Source: JBAXLO01 sp037134755
GTDB lineage: Bacteria > Bacteroidota > Bacteroidia > Bacteroidales > JACABE01
DNA: 48,215 nt
NCBI GenBank assembly: GCA_037134755.1
Contig: JBAXLO010000004.1
Location: 1 to 48,215, forward strand
Direction of reading: 5' to 3'
Positions 1 to 8,179 of this stretch are shown piece after piece. Position 1 is the stretch's first letter, and each line of letters begins with the position of its first letter. A program made the translations under genes and the position numbers. Below the pieces are notes generated by a model. The model was not told where the DNA came from. It ran no database searches and saw nothing but the letters and a program-made list of their open reading frames with translations.

Positions 1-61
1 GCTTAATAGCTACTGGTTGATCGCCTGTAGGATAATATTCTGTTGTTAATTTAAAATCCAA
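1..61 (-). CDS. uvrB: UvrB, N-terminal 20 codons of a copy running off the left edge
   Basis: Only the first 20 codons lie in the window; the rest is to the left. The reading begins MDFKLTTEYYPTGDQPVAIK, the standard UvrB start (nucleotide excision repair helicase subunit). It uses a TTG start at 59-61, preceded on the minus strand by a good ribosome-binding site, AAGGAG, four bases before TTG. A -7 box lies about 23 bases upstream. Bases 1-55 are identical to 3178-3232, the start of the second uvrB in this window; the two starts differ only in codon 2 (GAT against GAG) and in TTG against GTG. This may be the intact genomic uvrB, but its length cannot be seen. Confidence 0.85.
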   Translation of the reverse strand, partial: MDFKLTTEYYPTGDQPVAIK

Positions 62-83
62 TGTTACTCCTTATTTAAAACTG

Positions 84-91
84 CAAATTTA
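84..91 (-). promoter_or_regulatory. -7 promoter box of the left-edge uvrB
   Basis: Minus-strand TAAATTTG matches the Bacteroidota primary-sigma -7 consensus TAnnTTTG. It sits in the 34-base gap between this uvrB and the acyltransferase stop, so the left uvrB probably has its own promoter. Confidence 0.5.
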
Positions 92-95
92 CGTT

Positions 96-1226
96 TTATT
101 TTGCATTATCACCAGAAACAATTTTAGAGTATTTTAGTTTACGTTTTATAAACTTTGATTCAATTAACTCATAAGATAGTGTTGCAATAACAATAGACAA
201 TAAAGCGCCTGCTATATAATTGATTAGCATATTATTGAATCCGAAATTATATAAAACTTTTATTGTAATAACAATTGCAATTTGATGATACATATATAAT
301 CCATAAGATATTTTTCCTAAATATGATAAAAATTTGAATTCTAAATTAAGTATACTTTTCTTATTCCCGGCAAGGTTTAAAAGCATTATAGCAAATAAGA
401 TAGCATAAGGTTCATAAGCGAAATATTCTAATTTTACACCAAAAGAAAACATCAGTATTAATAATAGATATACGATTATTTGTGTGTAAATACTAAAAAG
501 TATTTTTATAATTTTTTGTTTGTCTTTAAAAAGAATAAATGCAGCAATTCCGCCTATTGCCATACAATCTATATTAAAATAATTTTCCCAGAAGTTATTT
601 AATATCTCGAACACATTTTTAGTAGGAAATGCATTATGAAGAAAAATAAATGAAAATCTTAAAATTAAATAGAAAATTATAACTCCAAATAGCATATTTA
701 CAACCTTATCTTTTACTCTTTTTATGAGTACTGGCCATATTAAATAAAATTGTTCCTCAACTCCCACCGACCAGCATTGACCTATGTAAGGTATTGGTAA
801 TATCAGTGATTGTGCAACGTTAGGAACAAAAATCATAAATAAAAACACTTTTAAACCAAAGCTGGAATGCATATGATCTGTCCAACTGGGAATATCGAAA
901 AAATGCATTTGTGGCATTATAAATAACCCTGCTAAAACTATTAAATAATATAAGGGCCAAATCCTAAGTATTCTTCTTATGTAAAAGTCTTTAATTGAAA
1001 TTGTATTAGTTTCTTTTCTTTCTTGCATCAACAAATATGTAATTAAGAAACCGCTTAATACAAAAAACAATATAACTCCTAATTTGCCCATAATGTGCAT
1101 AAAAGGGATGTCAAAATAATTATCGAACTTATATATCATCTTCGTTTGCTCAATATGGTAAATGATAACGCTTAATGCAGCTATAAATCTGATACCGTTA
1201 AAACTCGGGAAGTAAACTTTCTTCAT
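96..1226 (-). CDS. Membrane O-acyltransferase, acyltransferase-3 (OafA/YrhL-like) family
   Basis: 376 residues, the usual length for the integral-membrane acyltransferase-3 family, which transfers acetyl or similar groups onto surface sugars. Family marks are near the N-terminus: PSFNGIRFIAALSVIIYH (about residues 7-24), with the histidine typical of the family, then the segment GVILFFVLSGFLITYLL (about 51-67) followed by the basic stretch FYIRRILRIWPLYY (about 82-95). About ten hydrophobic segments follow, ending in a basic tail. It lies between two uvrB copies, so it may have arrived or been moved with that duplication. A -7 box lies about 70 bases upstream of the ATG. The substrate is not readable; an exopolysaccharide or O-antigen role is inferred from the family. 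Confidence 0.85.
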   Translation of the reverse strand: MKKVYFPSFNGIRFIAALSVIIYHIEQTKMIYKFDNYFDIPFMHIMGKLGVILFFVLSGFLITYLLMQERKETNTISIKDFYIRRILRIWPLYYLIVLAGLFIMPQMHFFDIPSWTDHMHSSFGLKVFLFMIFVPNVAQSLILPIPYIGQCWSVGVEEQFYLIWPVLIKRVKDKVVNMLFGVIIFYLILRFSFIFLHNAFPTKNVFEILNNFWENYFNIDCMAIGGIAAFILFKDKQKIIKILFSIYTQIIVYLLLILMFSFGVKLEYFAYEPYAILFAIMLLNLAGNKKSILNLEFKFLSYLGKISYGLYMYHQIAIVITIKVLYNFGFNNMLINYIAGALLSIVIATLSYELIESKFIKRKLKYSKIVSGDNAK

Positions 1227-1295
1227 ATGCTTTAGTTTTTTGTGTTTTGTTGTTTCAATAAAATTTAATCAAATTACTTAAGTAAAGTCAATCAA

Positions 1296-1303
1296 CAAAA
1301 GTA
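1296..1303 (-). promoter_or_regulatory. -7 promoter box of the acyltransferase gene
   Basis: Minus-strand TACTTTTG (TAnnTTTG), 70 bases upstream of the acyltransferase ATG. It lies downstream of the fucosidase-like remnant. Confidence 0.45.
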
Positions 1304-1408
1304 AGTAATTATTATCCTATTATATTGTATTAAAATAAAAGATATTAACAAAAATCCTGTTAATATCATATCTAATATTAACAAGCTTTGCGCATTTTTT
1401 TAATAATT

Positions 1409-1564
1409 TTGTGGAATGCTCATTTTGTTCATCTTAGTATAATACAAAGCCACACCGACATGATGTTTTGTTGTAATAACGCTATATCTTGTCCCAGTAT
1501 TTTTATTAATTCAGTTCAATAGTCAGGTTTATAATTTTGGGTATGAAACTGTTATTTGTTGCAT
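1409..1564 (-). pseudogene. Decayed fragment of an alpha-L-fucosidase (GH29) gene fused to the 3' end of uvrB
   Basis: Read on the minus strand, this stretch aligns throughout with 5165-5309 inside the intact fucosidase gene, at roughly three-quarters nucleotide identity by eye. With frame corrections it encodes ITTKHHVGVAL and TKMNKMSIPQ, against ITTKHHDGVAL and TKMNKLSIPQ in the intact protein. It carries an in-frame TGA, at least two single-base frameshifts and the D-to-V change after HH, so it is not functional. The homology begins exactly at ATGCAACA, where the upstream uvrB frame reads SMQQ. It is too divergent from the intact gene to be a recent copy of it, so it is probably what remains of a second fucosidase. 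Confidence 0.8.
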
Positions 1565-3238
1565 CGAAGCAGTAATTTTATCAGCATACATAATAACTTT
1601 GCTGTTAACATTACGAGCTGCACGTCCTGCAGTTTGTGTAAGCGAACGTTCGGAACGTAGAAACCCTTCTTTATCTGCATCTAATATTGCAACTAGAGAT
1701 ACTTCGGGCAAATCAAGACCTTCTCTTAAAAGATTAACACCAATCAACACATCAAATGAACCTGCTCTTAAATCATGCATAATCTCTATTCGCTCAAGCG
1801 TTACAACTTCTGAATGGATATACCTGCATCTTATCCCAAGATTAGTCATGTACTTTGATAACTCCTCAGCCATCCTTTTAGTTAGTGTAGTTACAAGCGT
1901 ACGTTCGCCTTTAGCAGTTGTTTTCTCAATTTCATCAAGCAAATCATCAACTTGATTGGAGTTTGGACGAACATCAATAATAGGCTCGAGCAAACCTGTA
2001 GGCCTTATCAATTGCTCCACTACTATCCCCTCAGACATTTGAAGTTCATAATCAGCAGGGGTTGCACTTACATATATAATTTGATTGATCATCGACTCAA
2101 ATTCATCAAATTTCAAAGGCCTGTTATCCATTGCCGATGGTAATCTAAAACCATATTCAACAAGATTTTGCTTACGCGAGCGATCGCCACCATACATTGC
2201 TCTTACTTGTGGCACTGTAACATGACTTTCGTCAATAATAATCAAATAATCATCAGGAAAATAATCTAATAAACAGAATGGTCGTGTCCCTTGATCTCTT
2301 CCATCAAAATAACGCGAATAGTTTTCAATACCCGAACAATAACCCAACTCTCTTAGCATTTCTAAATCATAAGTAACCCTATCTTCCAACCTCTTTGCCT
2401 CAAGATGTTTCCCATTTTCCTTTAAGTATGCCATCTGTTTAAGCAAATCATCTTGAATTAAGTAAATTGCTTGTTGAATTTTATCTTTTGATGTAACAAA
2501 TATATTAGCAGGGTATATCTTTAAATCGTCAAATTCAGCGATAACACCTCCACTTGAGACTTCAAAAGATTCTATGTTCTCAATTTCATCACCAAAGAAA
2601 TAAATTCGATAAGCATAATCTAAGTAAGCAGGAAAAATATCAACAGTATCACCTTTAACTCTAAAATTACCACGGGTAAAATCAGCTTCAGTCCTTGAAT
2701 AAAGACTATTTACAAAGAAATGAAGCAATTGATTTCTACTTATAATCTGATTCTTTTTTATATCAATAATATTACTGTAGAAATCTTCAGGATTTCCTAT
2801 ACCATATATGCAAGAAACTGAAGATACGACAATAATATCACGACGTGAAGACAAAAGAGAAGAAGAAGTACTTAATCTTAGCTTCTCAATTTCTTCGTTT
2901 ATTGATAGATCTTTCTCAATATAAGTATTTGTTGATGGAATAAAAGCTTCCGGTTGGTAATAATCATAATAAGATACAAAATATTCAACAGCATTATCCG
3001 GAAAGAACTGCTGAAACTCACTGTATAGCTGTGCTGCTAAGGTTTTATTATGACTTAATACAAGTGTTGGTTTCTTTACTTGCTGAATAACATTAGCAAT
3101 AGTAAAAGTTTTACCTGAGCCTGTAACTCCTAATAATGTTTGAGCTTTATCACCACGATTTATGCCCTCCACTAATTGCTTAATAGCTACTGGTTGATCG
3201 CCTGTAGGATAATATTCTGTTGTTAATTTAAACTCCAC
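1529..3238 (-). CDS. uvrB: UvrB excinuclease subunit, C-terminally truncated by fusion to a fucosidase remnant
   Basis: 569 residues against about 670 for full UvrB, the damage-verifying helicase that loads UvrC. Present: Walker A GVTGSGKT (about 38-45), the DNA-clamping hairpin region YYDYYQPEAFIPSTNTYIEK (about 90-109), the DESH box (about 337-340) and helicase motif VI QTAGRAARN. The UvrB sequence stops at YADKITASMQQ. The last eight residues, ITVSYPKL, come from fucosidase-like DNA read out of frame. The post-helicase tail and the C-terminal UVR motif that binds UvrC are therefore missing. The start is GTG (MEFKLTT), matching the left-edge copy almost base for base. If expressed, it should bind UvrA and DNA but not recruit UvrC normally; it may simply be a pseudogene. 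Confidence 0.85.
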   Translation of the reverse strand: MEFKLTTEYYPTGDQPVAIKQLVEGINRGDKAQTLLGVTGSGKTFTIANVIQQVKKPTLVLSHNKTLAAQLYSEFQQFFPDNAVEYFVSYYDYYQPEAFIPSTNTYIEKDLSINEEIEKLRLSTSSSLLSSRRDIIVVSSVSCIYGIGNPEDFYSNIIDIKKNQIISRNQLLHFFVNSLYSRTEADFTRGNFRVKGDTVDIFPAYLDYAYRIYFFGDEIENIESFEVSSGGVIAEFDDLKIYPANIFVTSKDKIQQAIYLIQDDLLKQMAYLKENGKHLEAKRLEDRVTYDLEMLRELGYCSGIENYSRYFDGRDQGTRPFCLLDYFPDDYLIIIDESHVTVPQVRAMYGGDRSRKQNLVEYGFRLPSAMDNRPLKFDEFESMINQIIYVSATPADYELQMSEGIVVEQLIRPTGLLEPIIDVRPNSNQVDDLLDEIEKTTAKGERTLVTTLTKRMAEELSKYMTNLGIRCRYIHSEVVTLERIEIMHDLRAGSFDVLIGVNLLREGLDLPEVSLVAILDADKEGFLRSERSLTQTAGRAARNVNSKVIMYADKITASMQQITVSYPKL

Positions 3239-3365
3239 GTTGAATTCATTTAAAAGATTGTAAAATTAATGCTTTTTTTCATTGATTTTGCTTTTATATC
3301 AATATTTTTATTAATTTAGCCGAATTAATTGACACATATTACTAATATTATAACAAATAAATAGA

Positions 3366-4100
3366 ATGAAAGTAAATAAACCAAAGTCCAGATACGATTT
3401 AAACATCAAAAATACTGACAGAGTATTAGATGTAGGATGTGGAAATGCACCTCATCCAAGAGCTAATGTTTGCGTTGATAAATATGAAGATTCTAATTAT
3501 CACCGTGGAGGGGATTTAAAGGTATTAAAGAGTCAAGAATTTGTAAATGCGTCAGGCGAAAATATGCCTTTCGAGGATAAGAGTTTTGATTATGTAATAT
3601 GTTGCCACGTTTTGGAACATGTTGATGACCCAATTAAGTTTATTAATGAACTTGTGAGAGTTGGAAAGAAGGGGTATATAGAAATACCTTCACTTGTTGG
3701 AGAGTTTTTAGTTCCTAAAGAGGCTCATAAATGGGCTATTTTAGATATTGATGATAAGTTGGTATTTGTTTTAAAGGATAAAATTGGTCTTGATAAACCT
3801 AGTGTGGATCTTGGGCATCTCTTCCTAACCCATTTGCCTTCATTTTCTATTGGTTATAAGATCTTATTGAAGACTTATCCGGATATTCTTACAGTTAGAT
3901 ATGAATGGACTGATAATGTAGAAGTACTAGTTAATCCAGAGGATGAAAAATACATGAAGTACTTTAATAAACAATGGTCGGAAGTGGAACTTAATGAGCG
4001 TTTTCCAAAGAAAGGTTTAATGAAAGAATTTAAAAATACTGTTTCTGCACTATGTAGAATAGTTTCAACTTATATGAAATCTAATTCTGAGCAGACTTAA
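3366..4100 (+). CDS. Class I SAM-dependent methyltransferase
   Basis: 244 residues. Motif I, VLDVGCGNAPHPRANVCVDK (about 20-39), is the SAM-binding glycine loop; the acidic end of strand 2 follows. FDYVICCHVLEHVDDP (about 76-91) is the strand-4 and post-motif region of the Methyltransf_11 type. The C-terminal half has no recognisable substrate domain. It is transcribed divergently from the truncated uvrB, and its 3' end meets the fucosidase gene across a shared terminator hairpin. Start: ATG in an A-rich context without a Shine-Dalgarno sequence, common in this phylum. Such proteins often modify sugars or small molecules near surface-polysaccharide genes; the nearby acyltransferase fits this, but the substrate is unknown. 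Confidence 0.8.
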   Translation: MKVNKPKSRYDLNIKNTDRVLDVGCGNAPHPRANVCVDKYEDSNYHRGGDLKVLKSQEFVNASGENMPFEDKSFDYVICCHVLEHVDDPIKFINELVRVGKKGYIEIPSLVGEFLVPKEAHKWAILDIDDKLVFVLKDKIGLDKPSVDLGHLFLTHLPSFSIGYKILLKTYPDILTVRYEWTDNVEVLVNPEDEKYMKYFNKQWSEVELNERFPKKGLMKEFKNTVSALCRIVSTYMKSNSEQT

Positions 4101-4148
4101 AAGTATATATAATAATATATTACAACAATATAGTATTTTTTATAAATG

Positions 4149-4180
4149 AAAAAGGAGATAATGAATTTTATCTCCTTTTT
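4149..4180. terminator. Bidirectional intrinsic terminator between methyltransferase and fucosidase
   Basis: Perfect 13-bp stem (AAAAAGGAGATAA, 4149-4161, with its complement at 4168-4180) around the 6-base loop TGAATT. A-tract and T-tract flanks allow use on both strands. The convergent fucosidase stop follows ten bases later. Confidence 0.85.
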
Positions 4181-4189
4181 CTTTATTTA

Positions 4190-5533
4190 TTATTGTAAAC
4201 CTCCGCGCCCTCTATATAATTTAATAGGCTTATCTAGCTGAACCTTAAGAACAGTCATATACTCATCGTTAACATTGGCCGGGACATCAATATAAACTAA
4301 TCCCGGAACACTGCTCCATGATATTTTACCAACAAGTTTATGTGTTAATTTCGTTCCTGAGCCAACTACTGTAACATTTTTAACATCATTAATTAAGCCT
4401 TTAATCATAACATTACCATTAACTTTGCCTTGGATAAAAAGATATAAAACTGTTGAATCTTTTGATAAGGTTGTAGGTCCATAAAAATGGCCTTGAGGCA
4501 TCCCGCCAAGGGTATTAAAGATAGCTTCACTATGCTTTGTAGTCCATTTGCCAAGCTCTTTTAAAATATTTTCCTGTTCGGCAGGGATAGTCCCATCTTC
4601 CTTTGGACCAATATCTAACAAAAGGTTACCGCCCATACTAATTGCATCAGCAAAGATAGTTATAACTTCATAAGGAGTTTTATAAATAGTGTCGCTAGGC
4701 TGATAACCCCATGATTCATTGGATGTCATGCAAAGTTCCCAGTATTTTAGATTAGGACGTGTAACAGGGAAGTTTTGTTCAGGAGTATCATAATCACCAT
4801 AGCCTTGTAATCTGCCGTTTATGATGGTATTTGGATTATTATCTAATATAATTTTTCTGATTAATGGCGCATTCCATTCCTCTGCTGAATGTTCCCAATC
4901 GCCATCAAACCAAATCAAATCAGGATTAAACTGTTTTGTGATTTCTTTTATCTGACCATGACAAAAATTCAAGAATTTATTCCATCTAATAGTATCTTTT
5001 TTAGAATCATATCTTGATGAATCTTTTAAAAAGCCCGGATAATCAGGATACGACCAGTCGATGAGGGAGAAATAGTTGCCAACTTTGATATTATTTTTGC
5101 GCAAAGCAGTAAAAAAAGGTGATAACACATCGCGTTTGGCAGGTGATTTCTGGGGAATACTCAATTTATTCATTTTTGTATCCCATAAAGCCACGCCATC
5201 GTGGTGTTTTGTAGTGATTACGCAATATCTGGCGCCGGTATTCTTAATTAATTCCGCCCAATAGTCAGGATTATAATTTTTAGCTGTAAAACCATTGATC
5301 TGTTGCATGTAATCTTTATGCAAAATATGTTTATTGTGAAAAGCCCATGACTCAGATGTGCCTTTTACAGCATAAATACCCCAATGAATGAATATACCGA
5401 GCTTGGCATCTGCAAACCATTGCATTTTTTGCTCATTTTCTTTAATATCAGGCTTCTGTTGCGAAAAGCTTTTGCTATTTATAGCAATCAATAATACCAT
5501 TAAAATTAATGACTTTGTGCAGTAATGTCTCAT
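4190..5533 (-). CDS. Secreted alpha-L-fucosidase, glycoside hydrolase family 29
   Basis: 447 residues with a signal peptide (SLILMVLLIAINSKSFSQQ, cleavage near 25), so it acts in the periplasm or outside the cell. The GH29 fold is visible from WFADAKLGIFIHWGIYAV (about 39-56), through ARYCVITTKHHDGVALWD (about 101-118), to PDLIWFDGDWEH (about 204-215), whose first WFDGD aspartate is the expected catalytic nucleophile of this retaining family. A beta-sandwich tail follows. It releases alpha-linked fucose from host or plant glycans. A -7 box lies 35 bases upstream. A decayed relative of this gene is fused to uvrB at 1409-1564, so the region once carried two fucosidase genes. Confidence 0.9.
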   Translation of the reverse strand: MRHYCTKSLILMVLLIAINSKSFSQQKPDIKENEQKMQWFADAKLGIFIHWGIYAVKGTSESWAFHNKHILHKDYMQQINGFTAKNYNPDYWAELIKNTGARYCVITTKHHDGVALWDTKMNKLSIPQKSPAKRDVLSPFFTALRKNNIKVGNYFSLIDWSYPDYPGFLKDSSRYDSKKDTIRWNKFLNFCHGQIKEITKQFNPDLIWFDGDWEHSAEEWNAPLIRKIILDNNPNTIINGRLQGYGDYDTPEQNFPVTRPNLKYWELCMTSNESWGYQPSDTIYKTPYEVITIFADAISMGGNLLLDIGPKEDGTIPAEQENILKELGKWTTKHSEAIFNTLGGMPQGHFYGPTTLSKDSTVLYLFIQGKVNGNVMIKGLINDVKNVTVVGSGTKLTHKLVGKISWSSVPGLVYIDVPANVNDEYMTVLKVQLDKPIKLYRGRGGLQ

Positions 5534-5567
5534 TTATACAATTTTTGAATTTATAATTTGAACAGAG

Positions 5568-5575
5568 CAAAAGTA
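5568..5575 (-). promoter_or_regulatory. -7 promoter box of the fucosidase gene
   Basis: Minus-strand TACTTTTG (TAnnTTTG) with a leader of about 28 bases before the ATG. Confidence 0.5.
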
Positions 5576-5890
5576 GTAAAATAAATAACATCTGCGTTAG
5601 CAAAATAAAATTATACAATATTATAATAGGATATCAATAATGATTACTAATAGAATAATATTATGTAATTAAACAATTTACAACTATTAAAAGCATTTAG
5701 TTATTGATGCATTTATTTTATTAAAGTTGAATATTTTTTTTAGTATAAATGATTTTATAAAATGATATAAAGAGAGAATTAGCATTTAAAAGCACTATGT
5801 AGTAATTAATAGCTAAACGTTGCAATCTAAATCTTTATACATACCGAAAATTACATTGTAGTTATTCTTACTGATATCAGAATTTAAATT

Positions 5891-6034
5891 AACAGATTCC
5901 TCACTTCGTTCGGAATGACAGCTATTTTTATGATGGATGAGAGAAAATGGCGGCTTTGCCGCCATTTTCTCCTCCCAACCCCCAAAATGAATTGTCATTC
6001 CGAATGAAACGAAGTGGAATGAGGAATCTGTGAG
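5891..6034. repeat. Dispersed palindromic element with nested hairpin
   Basis: A 144-base imperfect inverted repeat. The left arm starts CAGATTCCTCACTTCGTTCG, and the right arm (5993-6034) carries CGAAGTGGAATGAGGAATCTG. Between them is a perfect 14-bp stem with a TTT loop (5941-5971, GAGAAAATGGCGGC half). Palindromes with GAATCT and CGAAGTG arms occur in many bacterial genomes as non-coding dispersed repeats. The short open frames through it are incidental. A possible MITE-like or transcribed-hairpin origin is inference. Confidence 0.75.
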
Positions 6035-6202
6035 TTAAATCTCAGTAATTACATTTTTCAATAACTCCTATCTAAACAAACTATTCTTATCCCAATTTTA
6101 ATCGCGATCAACTTTATTTTAAGTTTTATATTATTATTAAATAACAGATTTATAATAATATAAAACAACACAACAACCAACAAATACAGTGTATAATCAG
6201 TA

Positions 6203-6472
6203 AAAATGTGTGTATATTTCGACGGAATATGCGCATAAACCGGCAGAATATGCGCATAAACCAGCGGAATGTGCGCATAAACCAGCGAAATATGCGCATA
6301 AACCAGCGAAATATGCGCATAAACCAGCGGAATGTGCGCATAAATCGACGGAATATGGGCATAATTCAACGAAATATGGGCATAAACCGACGGAATATGG
6401 GCATAAACCGACGGAATATGCGCATAATTGAACGGAATATACACACATTTTAATAGAATATATGCTTATTTC
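6203..6472. repeat. 21-bp tandem array A (12 units) with inverted-repeat ends
   Basis: Twelve head-to-tail 21-base units, without a single-base slip, run from 6221 to 6472. The consensus core is CGGAATATGCGCATAAACC. The unit holds the 10-bp palindrome TATGCGCATA, exact in units 1, 2, 4, 5 and 10 and changed to TATGGGCATA in units 7-9. The last two units decay. An 18-base sequence at 6203-6220 recurs inverted at 6434-6451 with one mismatch, so the array is bracketed by inverted repeats. Because 21 is a multiple of 3, several frames stay open on both strands; these are not genes. The array sits 690 bases upstream of the fucosidase and 520 bases before the DUF4236 gene. Confidence 0.95.
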
Positions 6473-6992
6473 GACAAGAAGAGTGTATATTTAAGGTAAA
6501 TTTAGGCATAATTTATCCAAATAAAAGCTGTAGAAAAGCAATTTTACACAGATTGTAAGTAACTATATCCCAATATTATCTAATTTAACATCCTTATAAA
6601 TAAATTATGAGGTGAGGGAATTAGGGTAATACTACATCTAAATAGTTTAGACTTATATACACCTGTATATAAAACTGTTAACATTATATTTAAACAAAAT
6701 GATTATATTGTTAGTGTACTAATAAAAGAATATTGTTAGCATGAAAAAAGTTTTATGTCTTATAATTGACTAATTGCTAGCTATTAAATATATTTTATTA
6801 ATATCTCAATTTATACCTAATGTTTAAGTACTTTTGGTGAATAATTTTAGAATCATTAAACAACAAATAAATTGCAATAAAAAGGAAATAGAAGTCAACT
6901 GAGCACAAAGTTATATATTTAAGTTGATCATTGAATTTTAATGAATTAGAATAAGATATTTTATTGTAACTTATAAATTAAAAAATATTATA
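6473..6992. other. Gene-free spacer downstream of array A
   Basis: 520 bases of AT-rich DNA with no gene. A third copy of the array's flank sequence (GAGTGTATATTTA) lies at 6481-6493. No clear -7 box was found for the following gene. Confidence 0.5.
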
Positions 6993-8084
6993 ATGCGATA
7001 CAGAAAACGAATCAGTATATTACCTGGTATTAGTATTAACCTGAGTAAGAGTGGCATTTCAACTACTTTTGGCATTAAAGGATTGAGTGTAAATGTAGGT
7101 TCAAAAGGAAGCTATCTGAATACCGGCATTCCGGGTACAGGTTTATATGATAGGACAAGGATATCAGGCAATTCAACTTATTATTCAAAACCAGTACAGA
7201 ACTCTTATTATAATTCAGGAACATCGGCATATCAACCTAAGTTTATCGCTTTTGGACATGCGGAAAGTTGGATTAAAAACAAAACCTACTATACATTTTA
7301 CTTTCTGTTGTTGATAGCAGGGATAGTAATTGCATTTTTCAATATCCCTATTGCCATTTCACTCATCTCACTATATATTATTATTATGATAAGATGGGTA
7401 TTTACGGATGCAGGCAAAGCATGTTCGGAACTTAGAAAAGCCAGAAAATTATGGAATACAACTCCCGAAGGTGCAAGCGTTAGCATACTTGAACATCTGG
7501 AGAATTCATACGGACATTACAAAAATCAATTATTAATTAAAGATATAATATTTCAGGCTAAAATTTTAAAGAAATATGAAGTAGAATTAAAGTTTCTGAG
7601 TTTTGTAAGTGATGAAGATTCAACTACTATCGTTGAGTTAGCTGAATGTAATTTTGCATTGGAACATTATGCTGAAGCAGTAAAATATTATGATAAGATT
7701 ACACTTATACCTCAAAGCGAAACAGAGAAAAACAATATTTATTCTAAATCAGGGATTGCATTGTATCATATTAATGAGTATAAAAGAGCAATAGAAACTT
7801 TGCAAAAAGTAACATTAGCTTACGATCAACAAAGCTTACTCAAATTAATTATGGGGCAGTGTTTTTATGCTCTTAAAGAATATGAAACGGCTATCTTTAC
7901 TTTTACATCATTTGTTAGTCCAAATAAAACATTTGATACAAATATGTTTGAAATGGCATATACTTTAGGTTTAATTTATAAACAAACCAATAATAATGAA
8001 AAAGCTCTGTATTGGCTTAATATGGTATATACACGCGATATAAATTATAAAGATACAGGAGCGCTTATAAAAGAAATATCTTGA
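6993..8084 (+). CDS. DUF4236 domain protein with transmembrane hairpin and TPR repeats
   Basis: 363 residues. The first 55 (RKRISILPGISINLSKSGIS, then GIKGLSVNVGSKGSYLNTGIPGTGL) match the DUF4236 pattern, a short beta-rich domain of unknown function found alone or fused in many bacteria. Two hydrophobic segments at about 100-135 (YTFYFLLLIAGIVIAFF, IAISLISLYIIIMI) would place the protein in the inner membrane. From about 170 to the end there are four or five degenerate TPR-like helical pairs (NFALEHYAEAVKYYDKI, ALYHINEYKRAIETLQKV, CFYALKEYETAIFTF), suggesting a protein-interaction surface. No operon partner: the next gene is convergent. Function unknown. Confidence 0.8.
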   Translation: MRYRKRISILPGISINLSKSGISTTFGIKGLSVNVGSKGSYLNTGIPGTGLYDRTRISGNSTYYSKPVQNSYYNSGTSAYQPKFIAFGHAESWIKNKTYYTFYFLLLIAGIVIAFFNIPIAISLISLYIIIMIRWVFTDAGKACSELRKARKLWNTTPEGASVSILEHLENSYGHYKNQLLIKDIIFQAKILKKYEVELKFLSFVSDEDSTTIVELAECNFALEHYAEAVKYYDKITLIPQSETEKNNIYSKSGIALYHINEYKRAIETLQKVTLAYDQQSLLKLIMGQCFYALKEYETAIFTFTSFVSPNKTFDTNMFEMAYTLGLIYKQTNNNEKALYWLNMVYTRDINYKDTGALIKEIS

Positions 8085-8121
8085 TTAACAATACACTGCA
8101 AAACAATTTGTGTTAGAACAC

Positions 8122-8141
8122 AATGATTATCAATAATCATT
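8122..8141. terminator. Possible weak terminator hairpin between convergent genes
   Basis: Perfect 9-bp stem (AATGATTAT, 2-base spacer, complement) between the DUF4236 gene and truA. It is AT-only apart from two pairs and lacks a T-tract, so it may only be a cruciform. Confidence 0.3.
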
Positions 8142-8179
8142 AGACTACAAACTAATAGTCATTACTAATGAATAATAAA

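Noticed and set aside
1599..2143. Plus-strand open frames inside uvrB
   Set aside because: They are antisense to clear UvrB sequence with conserved motifs and show no family of their own.
5813..5998. 61-codon frame reading NSCHSERSEESVNL
   Set aside because: This is the usual mistranslation of the dispersed palindromic repeat at 5891-6034.
6058..6453. Several overlapping long open frames on both strands across array A
   Set aside because: The 21-base period is a multiple of three, so any frame without a stop in one unit stays open through all. Translations are fixed heptapeptides in every frame, and none has a start context or continues past the array.
6203..6472. Possible CRISPR array
   Set aside because: Units are head to tail with no spacers, the period is 21 bases, and no cas gene is present. 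The same holds for the other four arrays.
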